A stretch of 64,000 bases of DNA from Deuterostichococcus epilithicus (taxonomy: Eukaryota > Chlorophyta > Trebouxiophyceae > Prasiolales > Stichococcaceae), in NCBI GenBank assembly GCA_033439295.1, contig JAVTLE010000016.1, positions 2,666,001-2,730,000 of the forward strand, read 5' to 3'. Shown piece after piece: positions 11,761 to 23,954 of the stretch. The position numbers and the translations under genes were made by a program. Every line of letters begins with the position of its first letter. Within the stretch, counting starts at the first letter, position 1. The notes below the pieces were generated by a model. That model did no database searches and was not told where the DNA came from. It saw only the letters and a program-made list of their open reading frames with translations.

Positions 11761-13111
11761 CGCAGTGAACAGAAATGTGATGTCAGCATCTGAACTGCAG
11801 TGCTGCAGCCGCTCCGGAGCGGTCTGGCTGTTCATTCATGGTCAGTCTATCGGCCGCTGCGGTACAAGCACGCTTTCCCATCCGATAAGACCACGATTGC
11901 GATCCGTCACACACAGCTTCCCCACACTTGGCGGTTGCTGACGAGATCCGGGCTTGCCCAGTACGAAGGAACCGGAGGAAGCCACCCAGCTGGCGGCTGG
12001 GTCTGAAAGAATGTGCTATGGCTGTCACCGCTGTCCACCGTGGGGTCGGCACTCGGCCCAAGGCATTGCTGGCGGCGGGCACGTTCTTGCGTTCGAGCTG
12101 CGCACGTGCGACGGCGGCGCCTGGTTGAATAGGTAGTTGTCGCGACTACAGGCCGACTGTTCCGCGCAGCTGCCGCAGCACCGACTGGCAACTGATCCTA
12201 CGAAGCCTCGAGACCGCAAACCGGCGAGGCGGCTGCGAAAACCGGGCCCGGGCTGATGACGTCGAAACCGCCGACAGCACGCACCATACACATTTCTCGC
12301 CTACAGCGTGCGCCGCCCGGCCGACACACCACTCCCGGATATGTCGCGACCGTCTGGCATCCCAGCAGGTTGCCCGGTGCCACGAGGCGCGGCTCAAGGC
12401 ATTCGAATCGGTATCAAATGGCACCGTCGCAGAATAAGGCATCCTGGGCGAACAGCATCACCCCTGTGAGTGGAATCACAGCTTGACAAAGATCTCACCT
12501 CGAGCTGGAAGAGCAGCGACTGGGAGGCCGCCAGCGGCGTGGCGGCTTGGGTCATGGGAGCCGCCTGGCTCGCGCGAACGCCGGCAGGTTGACCGTGCGG
12601 TGAAGCTGCCCGCCTGTGGTGGCTGTGGGGCACGACCTTTGGCTGGGGTCTGTACAAGCTTCGAAACGCCATGCGGAGCAGGGCCAGGCGGGCCTGAGCT
12701 ACTGCTTCAAGGCGACATCGTGCTGTGCTGGGGCTGCCTGACTTGGCGCCAACACTGCTGCAGGGCTGCGGCGGCTTGCGGTGCAGCACTGCTCGGAGGT
12801 AAGATCTAGGCGAATGGCTCGAGTTTGATATCCTATCTGGCAGGCAATGTGGCATCTGAAGCGAGTCAGACGACATATTCAGCTTTGCAAACGTGTCGAG
12901 GGTCGATAAGATCCGCATCTACGTTGCCTGTGGAATAATAATCGGCCACGAGGGGCTGCCAACTCACACGGAAATGCGCGCGCCTCGCTCACTTTTTTTG
13001 CAGCCCAGCTGTTGCTGTCAGACAGCAAGTGAGAAACTCGTGTCCACAGCGGGTTGCAGCTACAGTGGTGCAGAGATTAATTGAGTCAGTGTGTTGGCAT
13101 CGTGCGGCTGC
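11761..13111. other. 5' region of DUF506 gene and spacer to PIGH
   Basis: No complete gene. On the minus strand, about 12570-12500 reads ASQSLLFQLE followed by a good GT donor and may be an upstream exon of the DUF506 gene. The rest shows nothing coding-like. The two flanking genes are divergent, so both promoters should lie here. Confidence 0.35.
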
Positions 13112-14141
13112 ATGATCCGGCGTTCCAGCATAAGAGCCTGTGAGTCTCCAGATCAAGTGTGTGGAGGTCTCGTGCTGCGGCTGCCGTGCCCTGACAGCCG
13201 GGCGGCTGTGTACGCAATCAACAACCCTACAGCGGGGTTCCTTTACCTGTGGACTCTACTCGGCAGCCTGCTCCTGCTCTTGGTAGGTGCCGCTGCCGCA
13301 GCAGGGGTGCATTTGTAGTGTGCATCTCGCATTTCATCCTTGCAATGCGCTACTGTTACGGTTCGATGCAGGCTGCGATCTGTCTGGGCGCCTCGCACTG
13401 GCTGAGGGTGAGTGCTTGATTGCCGACATCGAGTGCACTCCGCTCTCCATGCGCACATGTTACTGGTGCTGCCGCTCTGCTTACCACGAGGGTGCAGGTC
13501 GCCCATCTCCTGCATTGGATCCTGGAAAAATCGTTCTGTACGTCGACCACTCGAGCTGTGTCAAGAAAGCCTGCGAGCAGGGCGCCTGCTGCGCGGTGGC
13601 GGCGTGCGCAACGCTGCTGTGGGCGTGCTCGGCGGTGGAGGAGAGTCTCACCCTGGTCGACGGGCTGGGCGTCGTGCTCGGCGCCCGCCGGCGGCTGGGC
13701 CGCGCCAGCAGTAGTTTCGTGCCCGCCGAGCGCATCCGGCATGTTGTCATCAATGAGGTGCGGCTGCGCTGTGCTCCCTCGCGAGGGACACATCTCCTCT
13801 CAGCTCTTGCCAGGCCGGCATGCGCTGTGCTGGGATAATTTGCTGGACGAGCATGTCGCATCTCGATCATCAAAATAAGCTTGACCAAGCCATGCCACGG
13901 CATGTCAAGACTGATTGCGGTTGCAGCAATGCATTCCTACTGCATTTTACTTGGCTGTCATGTTGATGCCGCGCAGGGCGTGGGCCACTCGCGGGTGACG
14001 TGCTACCTGGCGCTCATGGTGGACGGCAGCGACCGTCTGGAGGTAGCCTTCCCGCGCCTGCTGCCGCGGCTGCCGCTGCTGACGCCGGTGTATCAGGACC
14101 TCCACGCCCGCCTGGACGGTGGCGGCGGCACAGAAGGCTAA
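13112..14141 (+). CDS. PIGH: PIG-H, GPI N-acetylglucosaminyltransferase subunit H
   Basis: Four phase-consistent exons, 13112-13282, 13372-13407, 13581-13757 and 13977-14141, give 182 residues; the human protein has about 188. The N-terminal third holds the hydrophobic hairpin expected of PIG-H (TAGFLYLWTLLGSLLLLL, continued across an intron by AAICLGASHW). The conserved PIG-H domain follows: ESLTLVDGLGVVLGARRR, then SSFVPAERIRHVVINE, and after the last intron VTCYLALMVDGSDRLEVAF with FPRLLPRLPLLTPVYQDLHA. In other eukaryotes PIG-H partners PIG-A in the ER complex that transfers GlcNAc from UDP-GlcNAc to phosphatidylinositol, the first step of GPI-anchor synthesis. The start at 13112 was chosen because it gives the family length; an upstream in-frame extension is not excluded. 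Three neighbours within 20 kb encode proteins with GPI-type tails. Confidence 0.85.
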
Positions 14142-14667
14142 CATGCCGCCTCGTGGTGGCGGTCATGACCTGGCGGCGTGCTTGGTGCCGGGCGCAAGCC
14201 CACTGGTCAATGGCAACGGCAGCAGCGATGAGGGTGGCGGCAGCAAGCAGCCCCTCATAACAGGCTTGTTTCCAGTCTCTCTGACCAGGTACCTGCCTTC
14301 GCTGACCTGTGCTAGGTATCACGGCTGAAATATCGCTGCCAATTACCCATCTCTGCTTTTGCGTTGGCCATTCCACTCAAGCGTGCCGCACCGCAAAACT
14401 TCTACTGATTCATCCTACCGTCTGCAGGAGTGCAACAACATTATGGCCCTCGAGCTGCCCAAGATGCGCATGCATACCTAGCAGTAACTGAGTGGACACA
14501 AGTCTGAGTACCTAGGTTTCATGACTCGAGCACGCTTACTGTACGAAGGTCGGCTCGTACGAGGGTCGGCTCATAGACGTTCCGGGTGATTTGCAATACG
14601 TCTTGTGTATAATATTCCGAATCCTGCACTTTGCATTTTGCAAACCACAAATGTACAACTAGGCAAG
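14142..14667. other. Convergent 3' spacer
   Basis: About 525 bases between the convergent 3' ends of PIGH (+) and the GT62 gene (-). It should hold both 3' untranslated regions. No further gene or clear repeat was seen. Confidence 0.5.
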
Positions 14668-17600
14668 TCACCAGGTCGGCTGCGGCTTCACGTGCACCGG
14701 CGCGTGGTGCACGACAATGCCTGGCAGGCCGATGGGCTGGTATCCTGCTGCCACCGCCATCTTGCCAAAGCCCTCCGACTCAATCTGCGAGCAACAGGCA
14801 CCGCCATCAAATTACGCAACATGCCGGCAATGGTCCATGCCTGGCACCCGCCACTCCGGTCCCAGCCCGGATGCATCGTTGGCCAGGCGCCGCTGCAGCT
14901 GCGCCAGCACCATTTCCGGCTAGCTGTGCGCCCTTCAAGCCTTTGAGGACCCTGGCAGGAGCCAAATTCTGAACGAGGGGCAATGCTGTCGCAGGCTGCA
15001 ATTGTAGTGCGGGATGAAAGTGTCACTGCAAGCCATCACGATGACAACAAAAGACATGAGTGAACGCAAGAGCTGCGATGATGAGCGCGCCTGATGGTCG
15101 TACAAGACGTGCGGAAAGAGCAGGCCATCTCTGTGCAAGTCCGCCCGCACCTGCAGCACGGTAGTGGGTGAAACCCTGCGGAGGCTGGGCCGTGAGTCGC
15201 AGTGACATGTACAGCATGAGCCCTACCAACAGGGCGCATCGATTTGGACCAGCACACAGGCTGCAGGCTGTCATCTGCATGTGCCATGCCCCAGACTGTG
15301 CCGCCAGGTCGGCTGAGTCCCGTCCCAATGGCAGCAGCGGCGCCGCCGGCGCCAGCGGCAACCGGACAGCCACTTAGGGCGCGGGGCGCCTGACGGCAGC
15401 ACAACCAGCACTGAAGCGTGCTCACCAGCGTCGTCGCGGCGCCAACAGCGTCGAGTGGCACCGTCTCCCGCCCGGCGTTTGACTCGTTGCCCAGCTGCAG
15501 CCGTGTTCCCCGGAACGCCTCGTCCGCTGTGCACCAAAGGCAGAGTGCAGCCTTGAGTTTGACCGCCGCAGGGCGAAGGCAGCGATGCGGGCGGCCTGCC
15601 ACATGCCCTGACAGCCTTGCAGGCCTGCGGCGCCGGCCTGCCGTCCCCAACTGCGGCCTGGACACTGGCCTCGCTATGAGTGTCACTGGGGACGCCTCGC
15701 AAACCTGCAATACCACCCCTGCTGGACTGCCCCTTGCAGCGCCGGGCTGCATGCACCGCGGAATTTCTCGCCACACGAGCACGCCTTGCTCCGAGCACAA
15801 TGAAGCAGCAAGCGCTCACCCTGGAAGTCCTCGAACAGCGGCCGCTGCGGGTCGACGGTGCGCAGGTACGCGCGGGACGCGTCCGTCTCCGCCCAGGCGC
15901 CGCCGTCGCAGCGGTCGTCCGTGGCCGCGCCGCCGTCATCCACGTACACGCAGGCCGTCGTGGCGACGTCCGACCCGTGCCGCATCATCTCCTCTACGAG
16001 GCTCGGGGGGTACTGCGCGCCCACAGAGACTCTGGCGTCATTTCTCTCCTGCCCGCCGCTGCCTGCTGTCGTCTGCCGTTGCTTCGGCATTCCGGAGTGT
16101 GGTGCAGATGGGTCATGCCGGAGGCTGCAGCAGGCGGCCCACCCAGTGGTGGCGCAGTGGGGTTCTCGATTACATTTAAGCACCCCAAGCGCAGCACAGC
16201 AAGGGCTCCTTGCCGATCCGCCTTTGCCACTGTGGTCGGACGGCCGAGACGCCTTGCAGCAGCTGCGGCGCCGCCAGGGCTTTGTGCGACGGCGGCTTGA
16301 ACCCCGCAGGCAGGTGCTACCTGAGCACCCATGTTGCACCAGCAGGAGTTCTACAGGCGCCCCACGACACGAGGCTCTGCTTCCTCCCTGCCAGCCGAGG
16401 TCCGGACCTCGGTTGCGCCGACTGCGCGTGGCGCCTGTGCTGCTCCCTCCCGTTGATGACGTGTCATACCACTGGGCATCATCATTTCCCTGGTCCAGTT
16501 CATGTGAGGCCCGCACCGCAACAATGTCGACGTCCAGCCACAGGACCCAGCCCTCGTCGCGCAGCGCCTCGAACAGCAGGAAGTTGCGCGAGCGCGCCAG
16601 GATCGCGCGCCGGTAGGCCTCATCCTCCGCCGTCGGCACCGCCGCCGGGTCCGGCGCCTGCGGCGACGTGAGGACAGGGATGCAGCCATCTGCAACTGGC
16701 TTGCTCATGCCGGGAAACTCCGTTTGGGTCGGCCTCGCGCGTCGGCACGCCTCAACCTCCGCCGCCGGCGTCGCCGCCGGGCTCGGCGCACAGCAGTTCA
16801 CACGTGCTGGGGCTGTGTCCCAGCGGTCTGCGGAGCGCAATCTCTGGCTTCGGCAAAGCACCCTACATCCGCTGCCGGGTGGCACTGCCGCTGCGGCCCG
16901 CGCACCGCGCGCAGCGGCAGTGACGTAGCCACACGTGTGCAGCTCTCCATGGTGACGAGCTTTCGCGACAGGCATCGAGGCCCGCTGCGCTCGGCAGGCC
17001 GCCCCCAAGCATGCTCTGCCCTCGGCACCACAGTATCAGGCTCCGGTGGACCGGCAAGCGCTGCCGCTACAATCTCCGTTGCACGACTGGCTCCAGACGA
17101 GCTCCGTTGCGCTGGGGAACATGCGCCGGGGAACATGCGCCGAAGCGAGTGCGGCTCACCTGCTGGTAGCCGAAGTCGCGCTGCAGGACGGTGGCGCGCC
17201 GGTAGGCACCCCGCAGCGCGGTCACGCTGTTGCGCACCGCGCGGGCGCTCAGGTCCAGGCTGTCGGACACTATCAGCGCCAGCGACAGCAGGTCCCTGCG
17301 CGGCCAGGGTTCTCAGCGCTGTTTACCTAATGTGACTCTCGTCGAAGGCCCAGGGATTCGGACGCTATCAGCGCCAACACCAGGTTTGGGTTTAGGGTTT
17401 TGGGTTTGAGGTCCATAGATGGCCAGCCTTTTTGCGGAAAAAAATAAACAAGGTGAAGAGGCTTGGCTTTGTTGCCTAGATCTCAGTTGACAACCTAAGG
17501 TGACTCATTGAAGCGGCTGCTGATGTTGGGATGGCATTGCTCCAGCCCCAGCACCAGTGCCCTAGCCGCGCCCGGTGGCTGCAGAGCACACAGCCTCAAT

Positions 17601-19091
17601 GCCGTGCACAGCCCCGCCGCTTCCAGGGCCGCGCATGGGCCGGCCCAGTGCACCAGGAACGCAGCCTGCTGGTGGCGGGGAGGGGAAGCAGGAAGCAGAA
17701 AGCGAGGATGGGGGGCAGCGCGCACTTGGAATACGTAAGCTTCTGCAGGTTGGTGAAGTACAGGCCGACCTTGTCGGCGGAGTTTTTCACTGGAGTTGCG
17801 ATCAGCACCGCTTTCTCCACCACCTGGAGCAGGCAGCAGCAGATGTGATTCTGACTGGCCTTGGCCGCCGAATGCTGTACTGGCACCGCCCGCGCCTTGC
17901 GGAGCTGGGAGGGCAAGCCAGACACTGGAGTGGCAGCATGCCAGCCTGACGGGCAGCCGGCTGGCTGGTGAAATGTGGGCGTCAGCGGCAAGCGTTCCTG
18001 GGTTGACTACCCGCGCAGACGAACTCGCGGCTGCACATGTATGGGGCTAGTGGAGGTCCCAGCGTGAAGTTGGCCAAAATTTCTGTGCTGGTGGATACCT
18101 ACCGCAGCCTGCAGCTTGCTGCAGCGGCGGGGGTTGCAGGGGGTTTCGTGCATCTGTCGCCCGGCACCCAGGCTCAGCACCCACGACAAGCGACAAGCAA
18201 CAAGCAACATGCAATAAGCATTAAGCAATAAGCAATACTCAAAGCCCACCTCCGGGTTGGCCAGCCGGACGGCCTCCTCCTTCTTTGCCGCCGAGCGCAG
18301 CGCCGCGAGGTCGTCTCGCTGCTTCGCCAGGCTCTGCTGGGAGGCGTCCCGCTGCGCCCGCGCGTCAGCCGCCTCCCGCTCCAGTCGCTCCTTGCGATCG
18401 TGCGAGACAGAGCTTTTTTTCGGCAACAGCGGAACTGAAGCGGACATGGGATGCTGTCCTCCGCATGCGCTGCTTCGCCGTGCAACCGTCATGTCGCATA
18501 GGGCGAGCACCGGGGGGGGCAGGCAGGTAGTGAGTGGCGTGGCGGNTNTAGACAAGGGCTAGTTGCTGATGCCGTGGAAGGCAAAGACTAGTTGCTAATG
18601 CCGTGGAAGGCAACTAGAGCCGCCATGTTCACCTTGTCCTTTTTGCGACAGTCGCACTTCTGGCATGTCGTGTGTATGACCTTTTGTTCCGGGCAGGCGG
18701 TGTCTGCGTCAGCATCAGTGGCAAGGAAAAATTGCACAGCAGATCACAAGGGTCGTACATTATGGATGCATGGATGGTCAACTACCTTCGGGTGCAGAAG
18801 CATATGAAATGCGCTGGTTGCAGACGTGCCCTCACCTGGATATTTTTCCAGAAGGCTTCGGGCCGGCAGCTCGCCTTCGCGCAACCGCCAACGGCGGGAC
18901 AGGAACATGGCTGCGCACACAAATCGCACAGTCAGCCTAGCAATGAGACATTGTGTCACCACAGCATGGTTGCATTGCGGCCATACTGCCCGCTGACCAT
19001 GGCGAGAAGCCGCACCTTCCCACGCCATCACGTTAGCGAGGATCAGCAGAATGCCCGCCCATTTGAGGAGGGCAGCGGTCTGCCGGTTCAT
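14668..19091 (-). CDS. Anp1/Mnn9-like glycosyltransferase (GT62), type II membrane protein
   Basis: Eleven phase-consistent exons: 19091-19016, 18910-18836, 18659-18633, 18434-18250, 17823-17735, 17295-17160, 16657-16517, 16012-15820, 15526-15426, 15150-15091 and 14784-14668, giving 399 residues. The N-terminus is a signal anchor (LLKWAGILLILANVMAW). A charged coiled-coil stem follows (KERLEREAADARAQRD). The catalytic domain starts at VLIATPVKNSADKVGLYF and continues LLSLALIVSDSLD. The nucleotide-sugar DxD motif is in WVLWLDVDIVA, followed by YPPSLVEEMM. It ends with the family's C-terminal block VLYDHQIESEGFGKMAVAAG, then YQPIGLPGIVVHH. Fungal relatives are Golgi alpha-mannosyltransferase subunits building mannan; a Golgi mannosyltransferase role here is inference. 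The intron after exon 10 needs a GC donor (CAG|GCGCGC) to give VLYDHQ-IESEGF. A decayed copy of the start of exon 7 lies in the preceding intron (about 16733-16788). Confidence 0.85.
16733..16788 (-). pseudogene. Decayed duplicate of GT62 exon 7 start
   Basis: Minus-strand sequence at about 16788-16733 matches the beginning of exon 7 (about 16655-16601) at roughly 46 of 55 bases. Translated in the same frame, the real exon reads PAAVPTAEDEAYRRA and the copy PAATPAAEVEACRRA. The copy lies about 130 bases upstream in the intron, then diverges and has no visible donor that would preserve the family sequence. Confidence 0.75.
17384..17409 (+). repeat. Interstitial telomere-like motif
   Basis: Contains gggtttagggttttgggttt, about three degenerate TTTAGGG units, in the intron between GT62 exons 5 and 6. 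Confidence 0.65.
18559..18616 (+). repeat. 29-bp tandem duplication in GT62 intron
   Basis: Two copies of a 29-base unit beginning ctagttgct start at 18559 and 18588 and differ at one or two bases. They lie in the intron between GT62 exons 3 and 4, next to two unresolved bases (18546, 18548). Confidence 0.8.
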
Positions 19092-20160
19092 TCTGACCGT
19101 CCTATGATGCAGCCTAGCGAGTGGGACGCTGCTTAATGCAGGAGTTCATGGCTCCAGCACCGGAGCGCGCGTAGCACACTCGAGCGCAGCTAGGCCTGGT
19201 GCTTCCAAGAGGTTGTACGTTTCCGAGCGATCAAGGGCGATCATACCGCCATAGAAGCGTGAAACGTCATTGCCAGTGCCGCACTGGCTCGCACAGAAGC
19301 TGAGCGATCCGTCTGGAGGGATGATCGGCAGATCGGGCCTTCGATTTTCTGCGTGTAAGTTCAGGCTGATCAGGCGAACGAAGAATGTCTTTCAAATCAA
19401 CAAACAAAGCCTGCGTGCTCAGCGACGATGAAATCGACCTTGAAAAGCATCAAGGGCCAGAACGAACGTGACCTCCCTCACCACCGATCTCAAAGCAAGT
19501 GCGCCAGCACGAGCGGGTCCCTTTGCAGCCTCTGCCGTGCGCTAAACAGAACACACGCCAAGCGCAATGGCCACCATGCTGCGCAGCACCGCAATGCGCG
19601 CCGTGACGACTTCCGGTCGCCAGGTGGGGCTGTCAGCCGCAAGCAAGCTGCACGCACAGGACGGCTACCGGAGACACCCGACTGCGTTGACGTGCTGTGC
19701 AGCTTGACAACCCCTTTCCGTAGCATCTGTACTGCATATCAAGGCCTGAGCGAGGCAGATCATGCGTCGCTAGGCAGGCACAATTACACACGATCTGGCC
19801 TCCTGCGATTCGCCTTGGCCACAACACGTCCCCAGCAGGCAAACTATGTCCTTGATGCAGTGGAAAGACTGCGATACATGGTTGCATGCCGTCGTCATAT
19901 CGGCCCTCCTGTGCCGCTGGCGGCATTGGCGAGAACATGTGTCCAGCCCATGCATGGCAGCTTGGAGGAAGCAGAGGTGCAGCCTGCTTCAGGATGCGGC
20001 GCGGACCGCGTTAACACGTGCACGTCGCCTCTGACCTACTGGCCCAAAGCACAAAAAAACGCCCAGACGGAGGTCGCACAGGCAGCATGCCATGGCTTCA
20101 GCGTGGCGCCAGCAATGTCGATGCCAGCACGGTTGTGCGCCTGAGCGCGCCAGGGTTCAA
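19092..20160. other. Divergent spacer between GT62 and pyrophosphatase genes
   Basis: About 1.07 kb separates the starts of the two divergent genes and should carry both promoters. Open frames here have no recognisable domain. No clear TATA box, RNA gene or repeat was found. Confidence 0.4.
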
Positions 20161-22854
20161 ATGCTCGCCTCCCAGCGTGTGCCTCCTCAGCAGGTTTTCC
20201 GTGGCGCCGCGGTCAGCGCGAGGCGGCCGGCGCCGGTGCGGCTGCAGCAGCGGGCACGGCTGGCGACTGTTGCCGATGCTGTCAAGACTGACAGCGAGTA
20301 CTCCACGAAGGTCCAGGTGCGTGCGAATGGGGGCGCCACTGGCGGTGCATGCAGAGCCTGACAGGGGCGGCAGACCTGCCACCGTCGCCAGGGGCTCATG
20401 CACGATCGCCAGGGTTCTCCAGGGCATCGGATGCTGTGGCGGGGAGGACTGGTGGCGCTAGTGCAGGGGTACAGGCGCTGCCAATGCCAGCGCTGCTCCA
20501 GTTGGCGCTCACGGCTGAACCAGCACGCACCAGGAACTTGGTGGATGTGACAGTGCAGCCGGTGCAGCGCTCCTCCCTGCAACCACTGACGACGGGAGGT
20601 GCCTGTCCCCAGGGCTCCGCAGACACCACGGAGTACCGACTGTTCTTCCAGCAGAAGGGTGAGCTTCAGCTGCATTCAGCTCCCCTCGGTGCACGTGTGT
20701 GCACACTGCCCTCCTGGGGTTTTGCTGAACATCCATCCCTCGACAAACGCTGCTCTGGCGTCATGCTTGTGCACAGCATCCCGCCGATGGCGCTACAGGC
20801 CTGCAGCACAATCGTTGGCGCCGCAGACAATCTTGCAAATCCTTCGTCTTTTTGCGCCAACGAAATGGTCCAAAACGATCTTATGCGATAATGCAGGCGC
20901 AGACGTCTCGCCGTGGCACGACATCCCGCTGCAAGGCAAGGATGGGACCTACAACTTCGTGTGCGAGATCCCCAAGGAAACGTCTGCCAAGATGGAGGTC
21001 GCCACGGTGAGAGAGGGCTCTGAGCGGGGCTTGCGCTTTCGATCTCTCAAACCACAGCATCTTGCCCGAATCTTGAGTCCTGGCCGCCGACGGGCGCTGG
21101 CACCTGCACAAGCTCTGCGGGGGCGCGGTGGCTACGGAGCTGGAAAGGGGCAGCCTGCTGTTGCGCAGCTTCAAAGGGGCCGCCCGGCGGCTGCAGCAGC
21201 TCACAACTACGCCAGCAAAGCCTCGTCTGTCATGTGATGTGATATGTTTGGGTGTAACCTAGCCAAATTTCACCGCCGCAGGACGAGGAGAAGACGCCAA
21301 TCAAGCAGGACATCAAGAAGGGCAAGCTGCGCTTCTACCCCTACAACATCAACTGGTGCGCCCCATGGCCGCCCTGCTGCCGCCAGGGAAAAATGTGTCC
21401 AACTAGATTGGAGTTAGTATCCTTTGCCGCCGCCCGCCGCCGCCCGACCGGCTCCTTCGCTGTGCGTTCGCACCCAGGCCAGAGTGCCGGAGGACTTGCT
21501 ATGTGCCGAGTGTGACTCTGGGTTCTCGAGATCAGGGTATGACGCTGTGGTATCCTTGCCTGCGGTGTGTGGCTGATATCTTTGTATCTTCGTGCAGGAA
21601 CTATGGGCTGCTGCCGCAGACGTGGGAGGACCCGTCCCACAAGAACGAGGACGCCGGCGGCGTCTTCGTGAGTTCCCTTCCACCCGCCTGTCCCCACGGT
21701 CCAATCCTATCTTGAGCTGATTGACGCTGCGCACTCGTGTCCAGCATGCGGCCTGAAACCATCAGCTAGGGGCAGCGCCGCCGCCGCGGCACGGAGACGC
21801 CCCCATGCGACCGTCCTCGCCTTGACCAGTCTTGGCCGGTGCCGTTCACCCAGAGCATGCGGCCTCATGTCCTGACCTCGACTCGACCTTGCTTGGCGTG
21901 ACCAAGAGCATGCGGCCTCGCATTCCGCCCCACAGGGCGACAACGACCCGGTGGACGTGGTGGAGATTGGCAGCCGCACCCTGGAGCAGGGCGGCGTGTA
22001 TCCCGTGAAGCCCCTCGGCGTGTACGCCATGATCGACGACGGGGAGCTGGACTGGAAGGTGCCCCAGTTTCCGAGTGTGGCGCCCTTTCTGGCGCGGTGC
22101 CCTTGCAGCCGGATCGGCAGCAGGGCGTCACCAGCAGGACACTGCCGCCGGCCTTGTAGCAGCAGGACACCGTTCGCATGCCTGTGTCAAGCTCAGCCGC
22201 GCAGGCCTCAGCCGCTGCCTTTGTCGCCGCAGGTCATCGCCATCGCGGCGGACGACCCCAAGGCAGCCTCTCTCAACGACGTCGAGGACATTGAGCGGTG
22301 TGCACCCATGCCCTCCTGCAGAATGTGGTCTGGAATGCACAACCAGCCTGCGAGTGGTACTTGGGGAAGCATGCGCACGATTCCAGCTGTGCCGCGCCGT
22401 ACAGCAAGATGGGCAAGTCGCTGAGAGTCCTCTATGACCATCTGCAGGGAGATGCCCGGTGAGCTGGAGAAGATCCGCGTGTGGTTCCGCGACTACAAGG
22501 TGAAGAACACACGCACTCATGCTGCATGATCTACTGTTGTGGCACAGCGCAGGGGGTGGCGCACATCAAGCAACCTATCCTTCAGCATTGAGCTCTCCTT
22601 GCTCTTAACAACGAAGATCATCTGATGTACTCGGCCCACGCGGCAGCAGGCGTTGGTCAAAACTCTTCACTGATGCCTCATGTCCCCGGCGCTGCCCGCA
22701 GACGCCAGACGGCAAGCCGCAGAACTCGTACGGCTACAACGACGAGTGCCTGAACAGGGAGTTCACACTGGGCGTCATCAACGAGACGCACGAGTTCTAC
22801 AATAAGCTCAAGTCGGGGGAGAGGGAAAACACGGAGGAGCTGTCGCTGCAGTGA
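20161..22854 (+). CDS. Soluble inorganic pyrophosphatase, plastid-type
   Basis: Nine phase-consistent exons: 20161-20316, 20613-20658, 20897-21006, 21282-21355, 21598-21667, 21936-22058, 22233-22297, 22448-22499 and 22702-22854, giving 282 residues. This is a family I eukaryotic-type pyrophosphatase hydrolysing PPi to two phosphates with Mg2+. Visible hallmarks are SPWHDIPL, FVCEIPKETSAKMEV, KGKLRFYPYNINWNYGLLPQ, the signature region DNDPVDVVEIG with the metal-binding aspartates, and VIAIAADDPKA. The first 50 residues are basic and Ala/Arg-rich (VSARRPAPVRLQQRARLATV), as in a plastid transit peptide, and fit the algal and plant plastid enzymes. An in-frame ATG at 20092 would add 23 residues; 20161 was preferred because the extension is Cys-rich and unlike a transit peptide. 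The enzyme normally pulls plastid biosynthesis forward by removing PPi. Confidence 0.93.
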
Positions 22855-23954
22855 ACTGCGCACGCACATTTCAGCATGACAGCGTCTTCATACTCGAATT
22901 GAAAACGTTCAGCGTCCAAACCTGGTAATGAGCCATATGAACAGACTTGAAATCTGATCTGTTCAGGACGCACAGAGCATCAACGCACGCGGTGACGTGC
23001 CGAGCGGTGCCGAGCTGAGCTGCCGCCAAGAAATGCCGCAACGGGCCGGGAACTCAAGGAGACTCTCGTCAGCAATGCATGTCGGTTGGGCTGGGCGCTG
23101 GGGCGTCAGCACTCCAGCAGTGTTGCACACTGGCGGTGCGCCTGTGGCCGGTTGGTAAGCTTGCCACTGCACGGGGTCAGGACTGGCGAGGTCGGCCTGC
23201 CCCTCTCAGATCCATCCAGTCTGCCAGTCCGACAACGGCCATCCTGCTGACTCGTTTTGGCCCCACACCCTCAATCGAACAGGTAGGAACGCATCGCGCG
23301 CCACTTGAGTGACCTTAAGTCCGTGGGAGGTCCATCGCAGCCGGTTCTGGCGGCCCGCGGGTGTCACTGCACCAGACGCGGCCGCGCGGTCGTGTCAGAA
23401 AGGCGAGGCCCGCGCTGAGCCGATTGCCGCTTGAGGCCAATACTGAAAATGCCAGAGCATGCCATCTCGGTCAGCTCCCAAATTTTGAGACTGTCTCCGC
23501 TCGCGCCTACGCTGCTTGTGCTCGCTCGCGTCAAGCTGTGTTAGAGCGTCGTCAGCAGTACGAGAAGCGGGTCACAACCCGGCTTTGTGTGTACGCTTTG
23601 ACATGCCTGGAGTGAACCTGCAGACATTCAATCGTTTCTACCGCTGTCGGCAGTGTGAGAGATTATCGCAGGAGCCTATATGTCTCCTGCTGCCCCTCGA
23701 TGTTGACGCAGATCTGCCACTGATTTGGAAACCCCGAGCACTGGCAGCACCGCAGTGCTCTTCATCTTCAGGTTGCTGCTGAGTAGCCGTAAGACCCAGA
23801 CAGTCTGTGGCTGGGCATTCCAGCATCCATCTCTTTGGACTGCCGCTGCGGATGCAGCCGCCTGTGCTCACACCCTGGCCGTCTCCCTTTCATGCAGGAG
23901 TGGGTGCGGCGCTGTACAGTGGACGGGCTCTCGTCAAGGCGGCGACCTCGAGCC
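22855..23954. other. Intergenic region, no gene seen
   Basis: About 1.1 kb between the pyrophosphatase stop and the next gene on the same strand. No frame has domain-like or splice-supported coding content. Confidence 0.45.

Noticed and set aside
19428-20144. 238-residue plus-strand open frame upstream of the pyrophosphatase
   Set aside because: No recognisable domain, Cys/His-rich mixed composition, and it ends just before the pyrophosphatase start; more likely promoter or untranslated DNA.
20150-20170. tRNA T-loop-like gggttcaaatg
   Set aside because: No matching acceptor, D or anticodon arms around it; it is the start region of the pyrophosphatase gene.
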